Assembly (NCBI RefSeq): GCF_011059105.1
Contig: NZ_JAALLS010000021.1
Span: forward strand, 20,107-84,106
Source of the DNA: Fodinibius halophilus
GTDB taxonomy: Bacteria; Bacteroidota; Rhodothermia; Balneolales; Balneolaceae
Length of the DNA: 64,000 nucleotides
Direction: 5' to 3'
Part shown: in pieces, positions 35,093 through 44,927 of the stretch
Layout: every line of letters begins with the position of its first letter
Numbering within the stretch: position 1 is the first letter of the stretch
The notes under the pieces: model-generated
Told to the model about the DNA's origin: nothing
The model's input: only the letters and a program-made list of their open reading frames with translations
Database searches by the model: none
Translations under genes and position numbers: made by a program

Positions 35093-37528
35093 TTATTCCA
35101 AAGCATCTACATTTACGTTGATGCGTATTGAACTTGCCCCCTTGGGCTTATGTTGGTCATAATGATCAAAAGTAGCATCAACAAGTCGTTCAATAGCTGT
35201 AGCCCCATTATCCGGTGAAATTTTAATAAAGGTCTCCCATCTGTAATGGTTTTGCATTTTAGCAATTGCAGCAGGCGAAGGACCCAGTACGGCTTCTGAT
35301 TTCCCTAATGTTGTAATAAGACTTTCAGTAAACGCCTCAGCAACCTTTTGTACTAACCATTCCTTTTTCCCTTTAAAAGCAAAGCGAATAATTCTGGAGT
35401 ATGGAGGATATTGCAACATTTTTCGATAAGCCAGCTCTTGGCGTGCGAATGACTTAAAATCGTGCTCTTGTGCTGCCTGTATAGCCGGATGATCGGGCTG
35501 CCAGGTCTGAAAATATACTTTGCCGGCTTTGCCTGCCCGTCCCGAACGTCCTGCTACCTGGCTCAGCAGTTGATACATCCGTTCCCCGGATCTAAAAGAT
35601 GGAAATGCCAGTTCCGTATCCGCATCTATCACTCCCACTACCGTAACATCGGGAAAATCCAATCCCTTGCCCACAATCTGTGTGCCCACCAATATATCGG
35701 CTTCCTTACGCCCAAAAGCTTTTAATATGTTGGCATGTGCATCCTTCCCCGAGGTAGTATCAAAATCCATGCGCAGCGTCTCCGCATTGGGGAAGAGGTC
35801 AGCCACTTCTTCTTCCAGCTGTTGCGTTCCGCTCCCTTGTGGGACCACCGATTCATTACCACATTCCCTGCAATGACGCGGCTGGTATTGCGAATAACCA
35901 CAATAGTGGCAACGCAATTGTTTTTTGGATTTATGAAATGTGAGGCTGACCGAGCAGTTGGGGCACTCCGGGATATCCCCACATGTTTCGCACTGGATAT
36001 ATGATGAAAAGCCCCTCCTATTATATAAGAATATAGCTTGCTCTCCCCGTTCTACCGCTTCCTTTGTTGCCTCAAACAGGGGTATCGTGACAGGCCCTTT
36101 CATAGCGGAACGATACTGCTTCAGGTCAAGTACCTCAACTTCTGGCATCGATGCTTCAAACGGGCGTTCCGTTAATGTTAACAGTGTACTCTTCTCTTTC
36201 TTTGCCCCATGCAGGGTAACCATACTGGGTGTAGCAGATCCCATTACCGCTACAGCATCGTTAATATGGGCACGCATAATAGCTACATCTCTGCCATGAT
36301 AGCGCGGAGCCGGATCTTCCTGTTTATAGGATGAGTCGTGCTCCTCGTCAATTATGATAATTCCCAGATTCTGAATAGGTGCAAAAACGGCCGATCGTGC
36401 ACCGATTGCTATGCGTTTTTCCCCTTTTTGTAATGCTCTCCAAGCATCATAGCGCTCACGATTGGTTAACCGGCTGTGCAGTACCGCTATTTCATCCCCA
36501 AAAATAGTATAAAACCGTTTCACAATTTGGGGAGTCAATCCGATTTCAGGCACCAATACCAATCCGCCTTTGCCCTGCTCAAGCGCCTTTTTCAATGCAT
36601 GGATATACACCTCTGTTTTGCCGCTTCCCGTTACCCCAAAGAGTAAAAAATTTGCAAACGCATCCCTATCCAGGGCAGATTCAATTTCTGCAAAAGCATC
36701 GAGCTGCTCATCATTTAACGTATTTATTTGAGTCGGATCATGATCCAGCTTTAAACTAATGTTATTGGCCTCTACTTCTTTCGCTTCTATTAATTCCTCT
36801 TTTGCAATACGCTGCAGCGTATAATGTTCTAGCAGTTCATGAGTTGTAAGCTCTTTTTGAAATTCCGGCAGGCCAAGCTCTGTAAGAAGTTCCAGCGCTT
36901 GAATCCATTTATAAAACTTATCGGACTCTTTATGCTCACTAATAAATTCATGGATCTCTTTAACAGATAACTTATCAGTCCAGCTCCATAGCTTGTCGGT
37001 CCTGGGGTCCATCTTAGTTACAGGCTCTTCACGAATTTCTAGTAGTTTCTGACCTACCAATTTATCAATAACCTTGTCGCCCCATCTTTTTTGGGCTTCC
37101 TTTAACTGGTAGGAACTCTGTCCAGTTATTTCTTCAATAATCTCCTTTTCGTGGTCATCCAAATAATCAGGCACCGCTTCTGTTACTGCTCGTAAATATT
37201 TTTCAGCATAAAAATTAAGTCCCAGAGGAAGAGCGGCCTGAATTGCCTCGCCCCATCCACAGTAATAAAACCGATAGATCCAACGTGTAAGCTGTAGCAT
37301 TTCTTGGGATAGTACCGGCTTTTCATCCAATACCTGCTGTACATTACGAGTGTTAAACTCCGGTTCCTTGTTATGGATGTTGACAATCATCCCGATTGCC
37401 TTATGCTTTTGCAGGGGCACCCATACTCTCTTACCCACCTGGGCTTTTTCCAGGAGATCTGCGGGTAAGCTATAAGTGAATGGCTGTCGGACAGCAGTAG
37501 CGAAAACGATATCAGCGTAAGTAGACAA
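35093..37528 (-). CDS. priA: Primosomal protein N' / replication restart helicase PriA
   Basis: Helicase of 811 aa that restarts stalled replication forks. Walker A GVTGSGKTEVYIHALK and the DEEHDSSYKQ box are in the helicase core. The two zinc modules are visible as CETCGDIPECPNCSVSL and CHYCGYSQYQPRHCRECG, eight Cys in four pairs. The N-terminal 3'-DNA-binding domain begins with YADIVFATAVRQPFTYSLP. The start is a TTG at 37526-37528: a stop in frame lies 25 bp further upstream with no ATG or GTG between. It stands alone on the minus strand. Confidence 0.97.
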   Translation of the reverse strand: MSTYADIVFATAVRQPFTYSLPADLLEKAQVGKRVWVPLQKHKAIGMIVNIHNKEPEFNTRNVQQVLDEKPVLSQEMLQLTRWIYRFYYCGWGEAIQAALPLGLNFYAEKYLRAVTEAVPDYLDDHEKEIIEEITGQSSYQLKEAQKRWGDKVIDKLVGQKLLEIREEPVTKMDPRTDKLWSWTDKLSVKEIHEFISEHKESDKFYKWIQALELLTELGLPEFQKELTTHELLEHYTLQRIAKEELIEAKEVEANNISLKLDHDPTQINTLNDEQLDAFAEIESALDRDAFANFLLFGVTGSGKTEVYIHALKKALEQGKGGLVLVPEIGLTPQIVKRFYTIFGDEIAVLHSRLTNRERYDAWRALQKGEKRIAIGARSAVFAPIQNLGIIIIDEEHDSSYKQEDPAPRYHGRDVAIMRAHINDAVAVMGSATPSMVTLHGAKKEKSTLLTLTERPFEASMPEVEVLDLKQYRSAMKGPVTIPLFEATKEAVERGEQAIFLYNRRGFSSYIQCETCGDIPECPNCSVSLTFHKSKKQLRCHYCGYSQYQPRHCRECGNESVVPQGSGTQQLEEEVADLFPNAETLRMDFDTTSGKDAHANILKAFGRKEADILVGTQIVGKGLDFPDVTVVGVIDADTELAFPSFRSGERMYQLLSQVAGRSGRAGKAGKVYFQTWQPDHPAIQAAQEHDFKSFARQELAYRKMLQYPPYSRIIRFAFKGKKEWLVQKVAEAFTESLITTLGKSEAVLGPSPAAIAKMQNHYRWETFIKISPDNGATAIERLVDATFDHYDQHKPKGASSIRINVNVDALE

Positions 37529-37633
37529 TGCGTAATAACAATATGGAAATGATTAACTATTGCTGCACAGCATATCCATTTTGTTGATGTGAATCAATCA
37601 TAAATAGAGCTTACTCTATTTACTGTTTAAAAT

Positions 37634-37661
37634 AAAAAAACCCCTTCCGCAGTGGAAGGGG
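37634..37661 (-). terminator. Rho-independent terminator of the first SusCD operon
   Basis: Arms CCCCTTCC and GGAAGGGG around GCAGT. On the minus strand the stem is followed by seven T (the A7 run at 37634-37640). It lies 32 bp after the small lipoprotein stop. Confidence 0.92.
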
Positions 37662-37692
37662 CTAAACTGAGATATTTGTATGATAGCTATCC

Positions 37693-38115
37693 CTAAATAC
37701 CTGCTGATTCGTTGGATTGACGGAAGGCCTTAATTGTTATAGACCCTTGATACTCACCATCATCAACAGATATCGTAGTAGTAGTCGTATCTGACCCAGT
37801 TGCGTTACCAAAGGTAACATCAATGTATTCTCCATCTCGATATACTGAGTCTTTACTCGCACTTCCTTCTACCGTCCAAGAGTAATCCTTTTTTATTGTA
37901 AAGGCTCTTGAATAATAAGATTTGGTAACCGGAACTACATCATTAGTATCTGCAGTTGTTGTATCCTGAGGGATTGCTACTTCTACAGGCCCCATGATAT
38001 TAAGACTTTCACCGGGTTCCCAATCATAGCTTTCTTCACCTGCTACGTCACACGCTTGGAAAAAGCCTACTATGACCAAACATATAATAAATAATGTTAA
38101 TGAATTGCTTCGCAT
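37693..38115 (-). CDS. Small SusCD-associated lipoprotein, unknown function
   Basis: Lipoprotein of 140 aa with a lipobox (FFQAC). The rest is an acidic beta-rich domain with many Thr, Asp and Ser (YDWEPGESLNIMGPVEVA, SVDDGEYQGSITIKAF), similar in look to PKD- or Ig-like surface modules. I do not recognise a family. It is the third gene of an operon after SusC and SusD (25 bp gap) and ends at a strong terminator, so it is probably a surface accessory that binds the same substrate. Confidence 0.8.
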   Translation of the reverse strand: MRSNSLTLFIICLVIVGFFQACDVAGEESYDWEPGESLNIMGPVEVAIPQDTTTADTNDVVPVTKSYYSRAFTIKKDYSWTVEGSASKDSVYRDGEYIDVTFGNATGSDTTTTTISVDDGEYQGSITIKAFRQSNESAGI

Positions 38116-38140
38116 AATTATGATATTTTAAATTTCAAAA

Positions 38141-39607
38141 TTAGTTTTGGTCCCACCAGAGTTTGGTACCTTGGTTATCTGCACCCTGCATCTCAATTGC
38201 AGCCTTAAGGTTTGTCTGGTTCAGGTTGTACTCCTCATTTGGATAAGGATAACGCTGTGGAAAATCAGTACCAAAGGTTCCCTTTTTACCCGCAGCTGGT
38301 TGTTGAAGTACTCCTGTAAAGTCCAGTCGCCTAAACTCGGACCAACCCTGAACTCCCTGCATATAAAGAGCAAGCCATTTTTGCTGTGCAAAATTGGAAG
38401 CATTATAAGGAACATTGGCTATATAACTTGAGATATCAGATTGAGAAACACTCTCGTTACTCCAATAGTTTATAGAAGCTTCAATCGCTTGCTCATAGAA
38501 GTTTGCAGGAGTTCCAGAAATATATCCTCTTTCAGCAGCTTCTGCTTTGATAAACAGGACTTCATCATAAAGCATATACAAAGCTGGAGCTGTTGCGTCT
38601 CTAACCTTACTACTTGGATACGAGAATGGCTGATCCGCAAAATATTTTGGAGCAGCGCCATTAGAAAGCCCATAAGGATAGCCTAAATAATCTCCCGTTG
38701 ATGCCGGATCTGCATAAAAAGGCAATCGAGGATCACTATTCGACTTCATTAATCCAACTAGAGCTTCTGAAACAGCAAAATCATTACGATTCTTAAACGC
38801 TTCATTAATTGGATTGTTATTGGGAACAGCCGTTTTGTACGTAAAAACTGCATTATCCTCATTACTCTCAAACGCCCCGGCACTAATAGCTTCGTTAATT
38901 GCCGTATTTGCTAATTGTGGTTTAGCATCTGCAATACGCATAGCAGCACGCATTTTTAGGGAGTTAGCAAATTTTTTCCACTTTGTCATATTCCCGTCAT
39001 AAATGACATCACCAGCAGTAAAACCACTTGCATTAACATCTATAGAGTCACTAGCTTCAGTGAGCGTTTTAATAATACCAGTATATATTTCTTCCTGAGA
39101 AGAGTATTTGGGAGATGGGTTTTCGCGTCCTCCCATAGCATCTTTATATGGTGCTGCTCCCCAAACATCAGTAATCATTTGATAGGACCAAGCTTTGAGT
39201 ATCTTAGCCACTGCAATCTGGTTTTGATTAGCACCATATCCCTTATATTTATCTGGATTTTCGCGGTTTAAACGAATAATCTCCTCCAGATCTCTGATAT
39301 TTAGATAATAATCGGCCCACATTGAATTTATAGAACCGGTCCGAGGAGAATACCGACTTTCATCAGTATACTGCGTTTGCGACCAATATTGGGCATACAA
39401 GTTACCAAACCGCCCTAAGTTGAAATCATCCCATTGGGTATCTGACAAGCTTTTTTGAACATTAGTCAAAAGATAAGTTGTCCTTGCTTCTTGTGGCTCA
39501 TTTGGATTCTCATTATATGAAGTAAGAGAATCACAAGAAACCATGACTACGAGTATGACCAGTAGCCCCCCGTAGACAATATTATTGTGTTTTGTAATAA
39601 AATCCAT
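38141..39607 (-). CDS. SusD/RagB-family outer-membrane lipoprotein
   Basis: Surface lipoprotein of 488 aa that captures a substrate and closes over the SusC pore. The lipobox is MVSC after IVYGGLLVILVV. The body is the SusD-like helical fold: NENPNEPQEARTTYLL, the DLEEIIRLNRENPDKYK and AKILKAWSYQMITDVWG motifs of the TPR-like scaffold, and MQGVQGWSEFRRLDFTG near the end, a hallmark of the SusD-like 2 group. It follows SusC by 38 bp. No glycosidase, peptidase or regulator gene of an obvious PUL is next to it, so the substrate is open. Confidence 0.93.
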   Translation of the reverse strand: MDFITKHNNIVYGGLLVILVVMVSCDSLTSYNENPNEPQEARTTYLLTNVQKSLSDTQWDDFNLGRFGNLYAQYWSQTQYTDESRYSPRTGSINSMWADYYLNIRDLEEIIRLNRENPDKYKGYGANQNQIAVAKILKAWSYQMITDVWGAAPYKDAMGGRENPSPKYSSQEEIYTGIIKTLTEASDSIDVNASGFTAGDVIYDGNMTKWKKFANSLKMRAAMRIADAKPQLANTAINEAISAGAFESNEDNAVFTYKTAVPNNNPINEAFKNRNDFAVSEALVGLMKSNSDPRLPFYADPASTGDYLGYPYGLSNGAAPKYFADQPFSYPSSKVRDATAPALYMLYDEVLFIKAEAAERGYISGTPANFYEQAIEASINYWSNESVSQSDISSYIANVPYNASNFAQQKWLALYMQGVQGWSEFRRLDFTGVLQQPAAGKKGTFGTDFPQRYPYPNEEYNLNQTNLKAAIEMQGADNQGTKLWWDQN

Positions 39608-39645
39608 AATGATATACTTAATTTATTTTTCTTTATGCAATATTT

Positions 39646-42600
39646 TTATAAATCCATGCTAATATTAAAACCAAGTGTTCTTTGCGGTGGAATCTGTCCT
39701 GCTTCCACTCCTTGAACATTACCGGCACTTATCGCAATAGATGGATCTATATTAGGTGCATTTTTGAAAAGCATAGCAAGGTTACGCCCTACCAAAGAGA
39801 CACGCAAGCTGCGTATTGGCAAACTACTCAACCATTTTCTTGGCAGATCATAACCGACTGTTGCTTCTTGAATTTTGATATAACTAGCATCGTAAACGAA
39901 TGCTGCTTCTAACCCGTAAAAGGATTGGAAAAAATCAACAGCAGGAACTTCTTTTGTCCAAGCATTTCCATTAGCATCAACGCCTTGGGGAACAACGCCT
40001 AGCTCACGAACATCATTTTCTGCTGTAGCAGCAAACATTCCACTGTATTTACCCCATAGGTTGCTTACTGAATAGACATCTCCACCTTTCTGACCGTTAA
40101 AGGTTATACTTGCAGAAAGTCCTTTATATGATATTGAAGTAGAAAGCCCACCAGTCCAGTCTGGCACATATGAGCCTAATACTGATTGGTCCGAAGCCTG
40201 CTTATAGTTTCCGTTAGGAGCTATGACTTTGTTTCCATTTCCATCATATACATAATCAGTACCTACAAATGCCCCATAAGGTTCACCTTCTCTAGCATTT
40301 ATTGAAAGGCCAAAAGGAGCATTAGCCAAACGATAATTTGAAATATCTCCTGCAAATTGAACAACCTTGTTCTTGTTTTTAGACCAATTTACAGTTACAT
40401 CCCATTGAAAGTTTTTCGTTTGAACAGGAGTACCATCCAGCATAACCTCAACTCCTTTATTCTCGATCTCTCCGGCGTTAATTAACTGGCTATTACTACC
40501 ACTTGCAGGAGATACATCTACTGCAAGAATCTGATCCTCTGTGTTGTCTTTATATAGTGTTACATCTAAGCCCAGTCGGTTATTAAAGAACGATAATTCT
40601 GTTCCAACCTCCCAAGAGTATGTTGTTTCAGGCTTTAAGTTAGAGTTATTTAACGTATTACTTACTGAAAGTTGGGGTGAACTACCAAATGGAGTGCTAA
40701 ATGGATAGGTATTTTTTAACCTATAAGGACTAGTATCACTACCCACCTTGGCATAACCTATTCTTAGTTTTCCGTAAGATAGAATATCCTGATCTTCAAA
40801 TATTCCTAGTTCAGAAAATACTAAACTACCTGTTATTGAGGGATACAAATATGAATTGTTATCCTCTGGAAGCGTTGAGGACCAGTCATTCCTAAGTGTC
40901 CCGTCCAAGTATAACATCTCTTTATAGCCTAAACTAGCACTGCTAATCAAACTATAAACCATTGATTCTTGGTTATGGTCATCAATATCTGGGCGGTCTA
41001 TTGAATTTTCAAGACTATAAATACCGGGGGCACTTAATCCACCCTGAGTCTGCCCAATATTCCGGTTATACTGATTATATCGTATATTTCCTGCTACAAA
41101 AGCATCTAAAGAAATATCCTCATTTAGAGACCCTGTATAGGTCAAGGTAGTTCTAGAGTTTGTCTCCTGCACTTCACGTATACCTTCGCTATACCTGGAA
41201 GTAGCAGAGGAATATACAGCAACTCGTTCTCCCCGTCTACTGGTATAAAAATCCGTCAATAATTTAGTCTCTAAATTTAAGTTAGAGTTAAAATCATATG
41301 ACGCCGTGAAATTTCCATAGATACGTTGCTTATCATCATCCTGATAGTTTTTTTCTCTGAGCCAAAAAGGATTATCAGCATAATTTATAGTACCAGCAAC
41401 CGGATCTGCCCAGTTCCATGTACGTTGCGTACCATCAGGCCGTGTTAAATTACGCATTGGGCTACCTTCACTTAAATCAATTTGACGCTGGCCAAAATGA
41501 TTAAACTGAAGCATTGGATTTAATGTATTACCACTATTGTAACCAGTTCCTACGCGCCCTTCAGCCTTCGAATATACATAGTTCGTGGAAATTGAAGTCG
41601 TTAGCTTATCAGTTAATTTTAGTGACCCATTAAAACTAACCTCATTACGCTGCATACTACTGTTAGGCAAAATCCCTTCATTATTCACATTTGTAAGAGA
41701 AATGCGATAATTATAGGTATCTGTACCATTATAAAGTGAAATATTATTATTATTCTCTATACCAGTATTAAAGAAGTTTTTAATATTATCTGGATGCGCA
41801 TCCCATGGTGTTGTTTCACCCATTTTTCCATCCACATCATCATAACTAAACCACTCACGAACCATCCGTCCATCAAGTGGTGGTCCCCAAGAAGTATCAG
41901 TTGCATAATCAGGTACAAGTTGACCTTGGCTATTCATTTTGAAAGGTCCTTGACCTCCTCCACCATATTCATTCTGATAGTCAGGCAACCCATAAACTTT
42001 TTTAACCTTGACTCCAGAATTAACCGTAATACCGATACCTTCAGTTAGGCTACCATCTTTTGTAGTAATTTGTATAACTCCATTGGCAGCTCTTGACCCG
42101 TATAATGCTGATGCACTGGGTCCCTTAAGAACTGATACAGATGCAATGTTATTGGGGTTTATTATCTGGGCAGCATTACCATAATCATATCCACCACCAC
42201 CACTTTGTTGTGCAGTTGAAGTGAAATTAGAATTATTGATAGGAACCCCGTCAACAACAAACAATGGCTGGTTATTACCCGCAACGGACTTAGCACCACG
42301 AATTACAATACGGGAAGAACCTCCCATTGTACTGGAGTTAGAAATATTAGCTCCAGCGACTTTTCCAGTTAAAGAAGAAACAAAGTTCGTTTCTCGAACT
42401 TTACTTACGTCCTCTCCACTTATTTTTTGAACAGAATATCCCAAGGACTTCTCTTTACGTTCGATTCCTAAGGCCGTAACCACAACATCTTCTAGCTGTT
42501 GCGTACTCTGTCCAATTGATATATTTAATTTAACATCTGCCTGATCAATAGTAACCTGTTGCTTATACGTTTGATACCCGACATAAGTAGCACGGACTGT

Positions 42601-42813
42601 ATATGTTCCATACTCAATGTCTTCGATCGTAAACTGACCTTCAGGGCCTGTGGCAGTACCTCGTTCAATATCTAAAATATAAATATTTACTCCAGGTAAG
42701 GATTCACCTGTACTAGCATCGGTAACTGTACCTGTTAGCGTACCAGTTTGCCCAAAAGCAAAACCAGTAGAAACAAGACATACTATTACCATTAAAAGTA
42801 ACTTTTTTAACAT
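39646..42813 (-). CDS. SusC/RagA-family TonB-linked outer-membrane protein
   Basis: Outer-membrane importer of 1055 aa. The start chosen is the ATG at 42813 because GAGG lies 8 bp upstream; an ATG four codons earlier is also open. After the signal peptide comes a CarboxypepD_reg domain (LTGTVTDASTGESLPGVNIY), a plug with the SusC signature (VSSLTGKVAGANIS, GSSRIVIRGAKSVAGNNQPL, LFVVDGVPINNS, ASVSVLKGPSASALYGSRA) and a long barrel. It is the first gene of the SusC-SusD-lipoprotein operon. The substrate is unknown. Confidence 0.95.
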   Translation of the reverse strand: MLKKLLLMVIVCLVSTGFAFGQTGTLTGTVTDASTGESLPGVNIYILDIERGTATGPEGQFTIEDIEYGTYTVRATYVGYQTYKQQVTIDQADVKLNISIGQSTQQLEDVVVTALGIERKEKSLGYSVQKISGEDVSKVRETNFVSSLTGKVAGANISNSSTMGGSSRIVIRGAKSVAGNNQPLFVVDGVPINNSNFTSTAQQSGGGGYDYGNAAQIINPNNIASVSVLKGPSASALYGSRAANGVIQITTKDGSLTEGIGITVNSGVKVKKVYGLPDYQNEYGGGGQGPFKMNSQGQLVPDYATDTSWGPPLDGRMVREWFSYDDVDGKMGETTPWDAHPDNIKNFFNTGIENNNNISLYNGTDTYNYRISLTNVNNEGILPNSSMQRNEVSFNGSLKLTDKLTTSISTNYVYSKAEGRVGTGYNSGNTLNPMLQFNHFGQRQIDLSEGSPMRNLTRPDGTQRTWNWADPVAGTINYADNPFWLREKNYQDDDKQRIYGNFTASYDFNSNLNLETKLLTDFYTSRRGERVAVYSSATSRYSEGIREVQETNSRTTLTYTGSLNEDISLDAFVAGNIRYNQYNRNIGQTQGGLSAPGIYSLENSIDRPDIDDHNQESMVYSLISSASLGYKEMLYLDGTLRNDWSSTLPEDNNSYLYPSITGSLVFSELGIFEDQDILSYGKLRIGYAKVGSDTSPYRLKNTYPFSTPFGSSPQLSVSNTLNNSNLKPETTYSWEVGTELSFFNNRLGLDVTLYKDNTEDQILAVDVSPASGSNSQLINAGEIENKGVEVMLDGTPVQTKNFQWDVTVNWSKNKNKVVQFAGDISNYRLANAPFGLSINAREGEPYGAFVGTDYVYDGNGNKVIAPNGNYKQASDQSVLGSYVPDWTGGLSTSISYKGLSASITFNGQKGGDVYSVSNLWGKYSGMFAATAENDVRELGVVPQGVDANGNAWTKEVPAVDFFQSFYGLEAAFVYDASYIKIQEATVGYDLPRKWLSSLPIRSLRVSLVGRNLAMLFKNAPNIDPSIAISAGNVQGVEAGQIPPQRTLGFNISMDL

Positions 42814-43198
42814 AGTTAACCTCATGTTGATTAGATGTTTTGATGAAATATTACTGTGTTTTAGAGAGCTCTGGAATGGATACGAAACACCACACCTATA
42901 ATTATAACAGACGTAGTAAAATTAAAACCATCCCGTATTAGTACAGAGCTCTATTACTTGGAGCCCGAAATAAACACAAAACTTATCCAGGCAAAGCAAT
43001 TTGTTCTTAGATCCTAATATTTTTTACAAGTGTATCAGAAAATAGGGTTTAATGATAAGGTATTCACGCAGAAGGTCCATTTTGCGTAGCATAATTAACC
43101 AAAGCCTTTACATCAAAAGTCCCATTTCATTTCAGTACACCTATGTATAGCAATTATTGAATAGTACTTCAAGTTATTTTTACCTAATTCTATTGTTA

Positions 43199-43208
43199 GG
43201 GGGGGGGG
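43199..43208. repeat. Poly-G homopolymer (G10)
   Basis: Ten consecutive G in AT-rich intergenic DNA, ~385 bp upstream of the SusC start. Homopolymers of this length are prone to slippage. Without reads, variation is only a possibility. Confidence 0.8.
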
Positions 43209-43216
43209 ATCCCTCT

Positions 43217-43252
43217 TACTAGTAACGGGAAACCACCACTCCATTACTAGTA
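43217..43252. terminator. Hairpin beside the comM stop
   Basis: Twelve-bp arms with one mismatch, loop of 12 nt, placed 7 bp after the comM stop on the minus strand. No U tract follows, so it is a weak or factor-assisted terminator candidate. Confidence 0.45.
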
Positions 43253-43258
43253 CTACAG

Positions 43259-44803
43259 TTACCCCAACCACCCTTCTCGGTCCAGACTACGGTATTGAAT
43301 GGCTTCTGCAATATGATTTGGAGTAATATCTGATGCCCCTTCGAGATCGGCAATTGTGCGAGAAACTTTGAGAATCCGGTCGTACGCCCGGGCCGATAAC
43401 CCCAAAGAAGTAATAGCTTTTTTTAACATCTGTGCGCTCGCATCATCCAGTACACAAACTTTCCGCGACATTTTTGTACTCATTTGTGCATTACAATACA
43501 CACTCTCGATACCTTCAAAACGATGGGTCTGTACTTTACGAGCTTCTATAACTCGCTGGCGAATTGAGGCTGAGGGCTCTCCCTTGGATTTGCTCGATAG
43601 TTCTTCGTAGCTCACTTTTTGTACTTCTATATGCAGATCGATACGATCGAGCATGGGACCACTGATCTTACTCAAATATCGCTGCATTTGAGCCGGAGAC
43701 GCCCCACCCGGATCAGCAGGATCATACCAATCCCCGGTTGGTGAAGGATTCATGGAGGCAACCAACATAATACGGCTGGGATAGCTTACACTCATACGAG
43801 CACGCGAAATACTTACACTGCCATCTTCGAGAGGTTGACGCATGACCTCCAGCGCACTGCGTTTGAATTCCGGCAACTCATCCAGAAACAAAACTCCGTT
43901 ATGTGCCATTGATATTTCTCCCGGCATCGGAATGCTTCCGCCCCCTACCAACGCAACATCGGATACTGTATGGTGCGGTGAGCGAAATGGACGTTGTGTT
44001 ACCAATGCTTCACCACCGGGCAACAAACCGGCGACCGAGTGTATTTTTGTTGTCTCTAGTGCTTCATCCAATGTAAGAGGAGGCAATATTGTGGGAAGAC
44101 GACGAGCCATCATCGTTTTTCCGGAACCGGGTGGCCCTACCATAATTACATTATGCCCTCCTGCTGCAGCGACTTCCAGCGCCCGCTTAACATTTTGCTG
44201 TCCCCGTACATCGCTAAAGTCCAAAATTTCCCCCTCCCCATTTCTGCTAAACATCTTTTTTACATCCACATCCAGAGGCATATGCGTATTACCATCCTTT
44301 AGCCACTCCATGACTTCCGTCAGATGAGAAAATGCATATACATCAATACCATCAACCACGGCAGCTTCTGGACCATTCTCGGCAGGAACAACTACATTTT
44401 GCAAATCTTTCTTTCGCGCTTCTACGGCCATAGGCAGCACTCCTTTAACAGCACGCAACTTACCGTCCAAAGCCAACTCGCCCAATATGAGCGTTTCCTT
44501 AAGTTTGTTCGTTTGAATTTGACCCGATACATCAAGCAAGGTCACAGCTATAGGCAGATCAAAAGCACTTCCCTCTTTCGGCAGATCGGCCGGTGCCAGG
44601 TTCACAGTAACACGTCCGCCGGGAAATTTTGCATTGGAGTTTTTGAGTGCTGCTTCAATGCGGTCACTGGATTCGCTTACCGCCCGGTCGGGCAAGCCCA
44701 CTAGAAAATACTTCGGCATACCCCCGGGAGACATATGTATCTCAACCTCAATAAGACGAGCATCAACCCCAATTGTAGAAGCGCAATAAACACGTGATAA
44801 CAT
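43259..44803 (-). CDS. comM: YifB/ComM family Mg-chelatase-like AAA+ ATPase
   Basis: AAA+ helicase-like protein of 514 aa that, in species where it was tested, promotes branch migration during natural transformation. N-terminal Lon-like domain (VEIHMSPGGMPKYFLVGLPD, FPGGRVTVNLAPADLPKEGSA), Walker A GPPGSGKTMMARRL, Walker B-type VLFLDELPEF, and the sensor region SARAYDRILKVSRTIADL near the end. The start ATG at 44803 has AGGAGA upstream, a strong ribosome-binding site. No other competence gene is nearby. Confidence 0.93.
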   Translation of the reverse strand: MLSRVYCASTIGVDARLIEVEIHMSPGGMPKYFLVGLPDRAVSESSDRIEAALKNSNAKFPGGRVTVNLAPADLPKEGSAFDLPIAVTLLDVSGQIQTNKLKETLILGELALDGKLRAVKGVLPMAVEARKKDLQNVVVPAENGPEAAVVDGIDVYAFSHLTEVMEWLKDGNTHMPLDVDVKKMFSRNGEGEILDFSDVRGQQNVKRALEVAAAGGHNVIMVGPPGSGKTMMARRLPTILPPLTLDEALETTKIHSVAGLLPGGEALVTQRPFRSPHHTVSDVALVGGGSIPMPGEISMAHNGVLFLDELPEFKRSALEVMRQPLEDGSVSISRARMSVSYPSRIMLVASMNPSPTGDWYDPADPGGASPAQMQRYLSKISGPMLDRIDLHIEVQKVSYEELSSKSKGEPSASIRQRVIEARKVQTHRFEGIESVYCNAQMSTKMSRKVCVLDDASAQMLKKAITSLGLSARAYDRILKVSRTIADLEGASDITPNHIAEAIQYRSLDREGWLG

Positions 44804-44927
44804 AATATTCTCCTGATGAATCTTTTTTTAGTCATTAACGTAGTAAGACCCTACAGCAAATGATTCCTTACAAAAATGGCATATTATTAAGCCCAAATTA
44901 TTTGTAATAAAAACGGACGAGCAGATT

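Larger units (their letters stand above)
42826..43258. other. Intergenic region upstream of SusC with G10 run and hairpin
   Basis: About 430 bp without a gene between SusC (minus) and the comM end. It should hold the SusC promoter. A run of ten G lies at 43199-43208. A hairpin (TACTAGTAACGG with CCATTACTAGTA, 43217-43252, one mismatch) lies directly next to the comM stop, but no T run follows on the minus strand. I see no ORF, tRNA or riboswitch. Confidence 0.6.
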
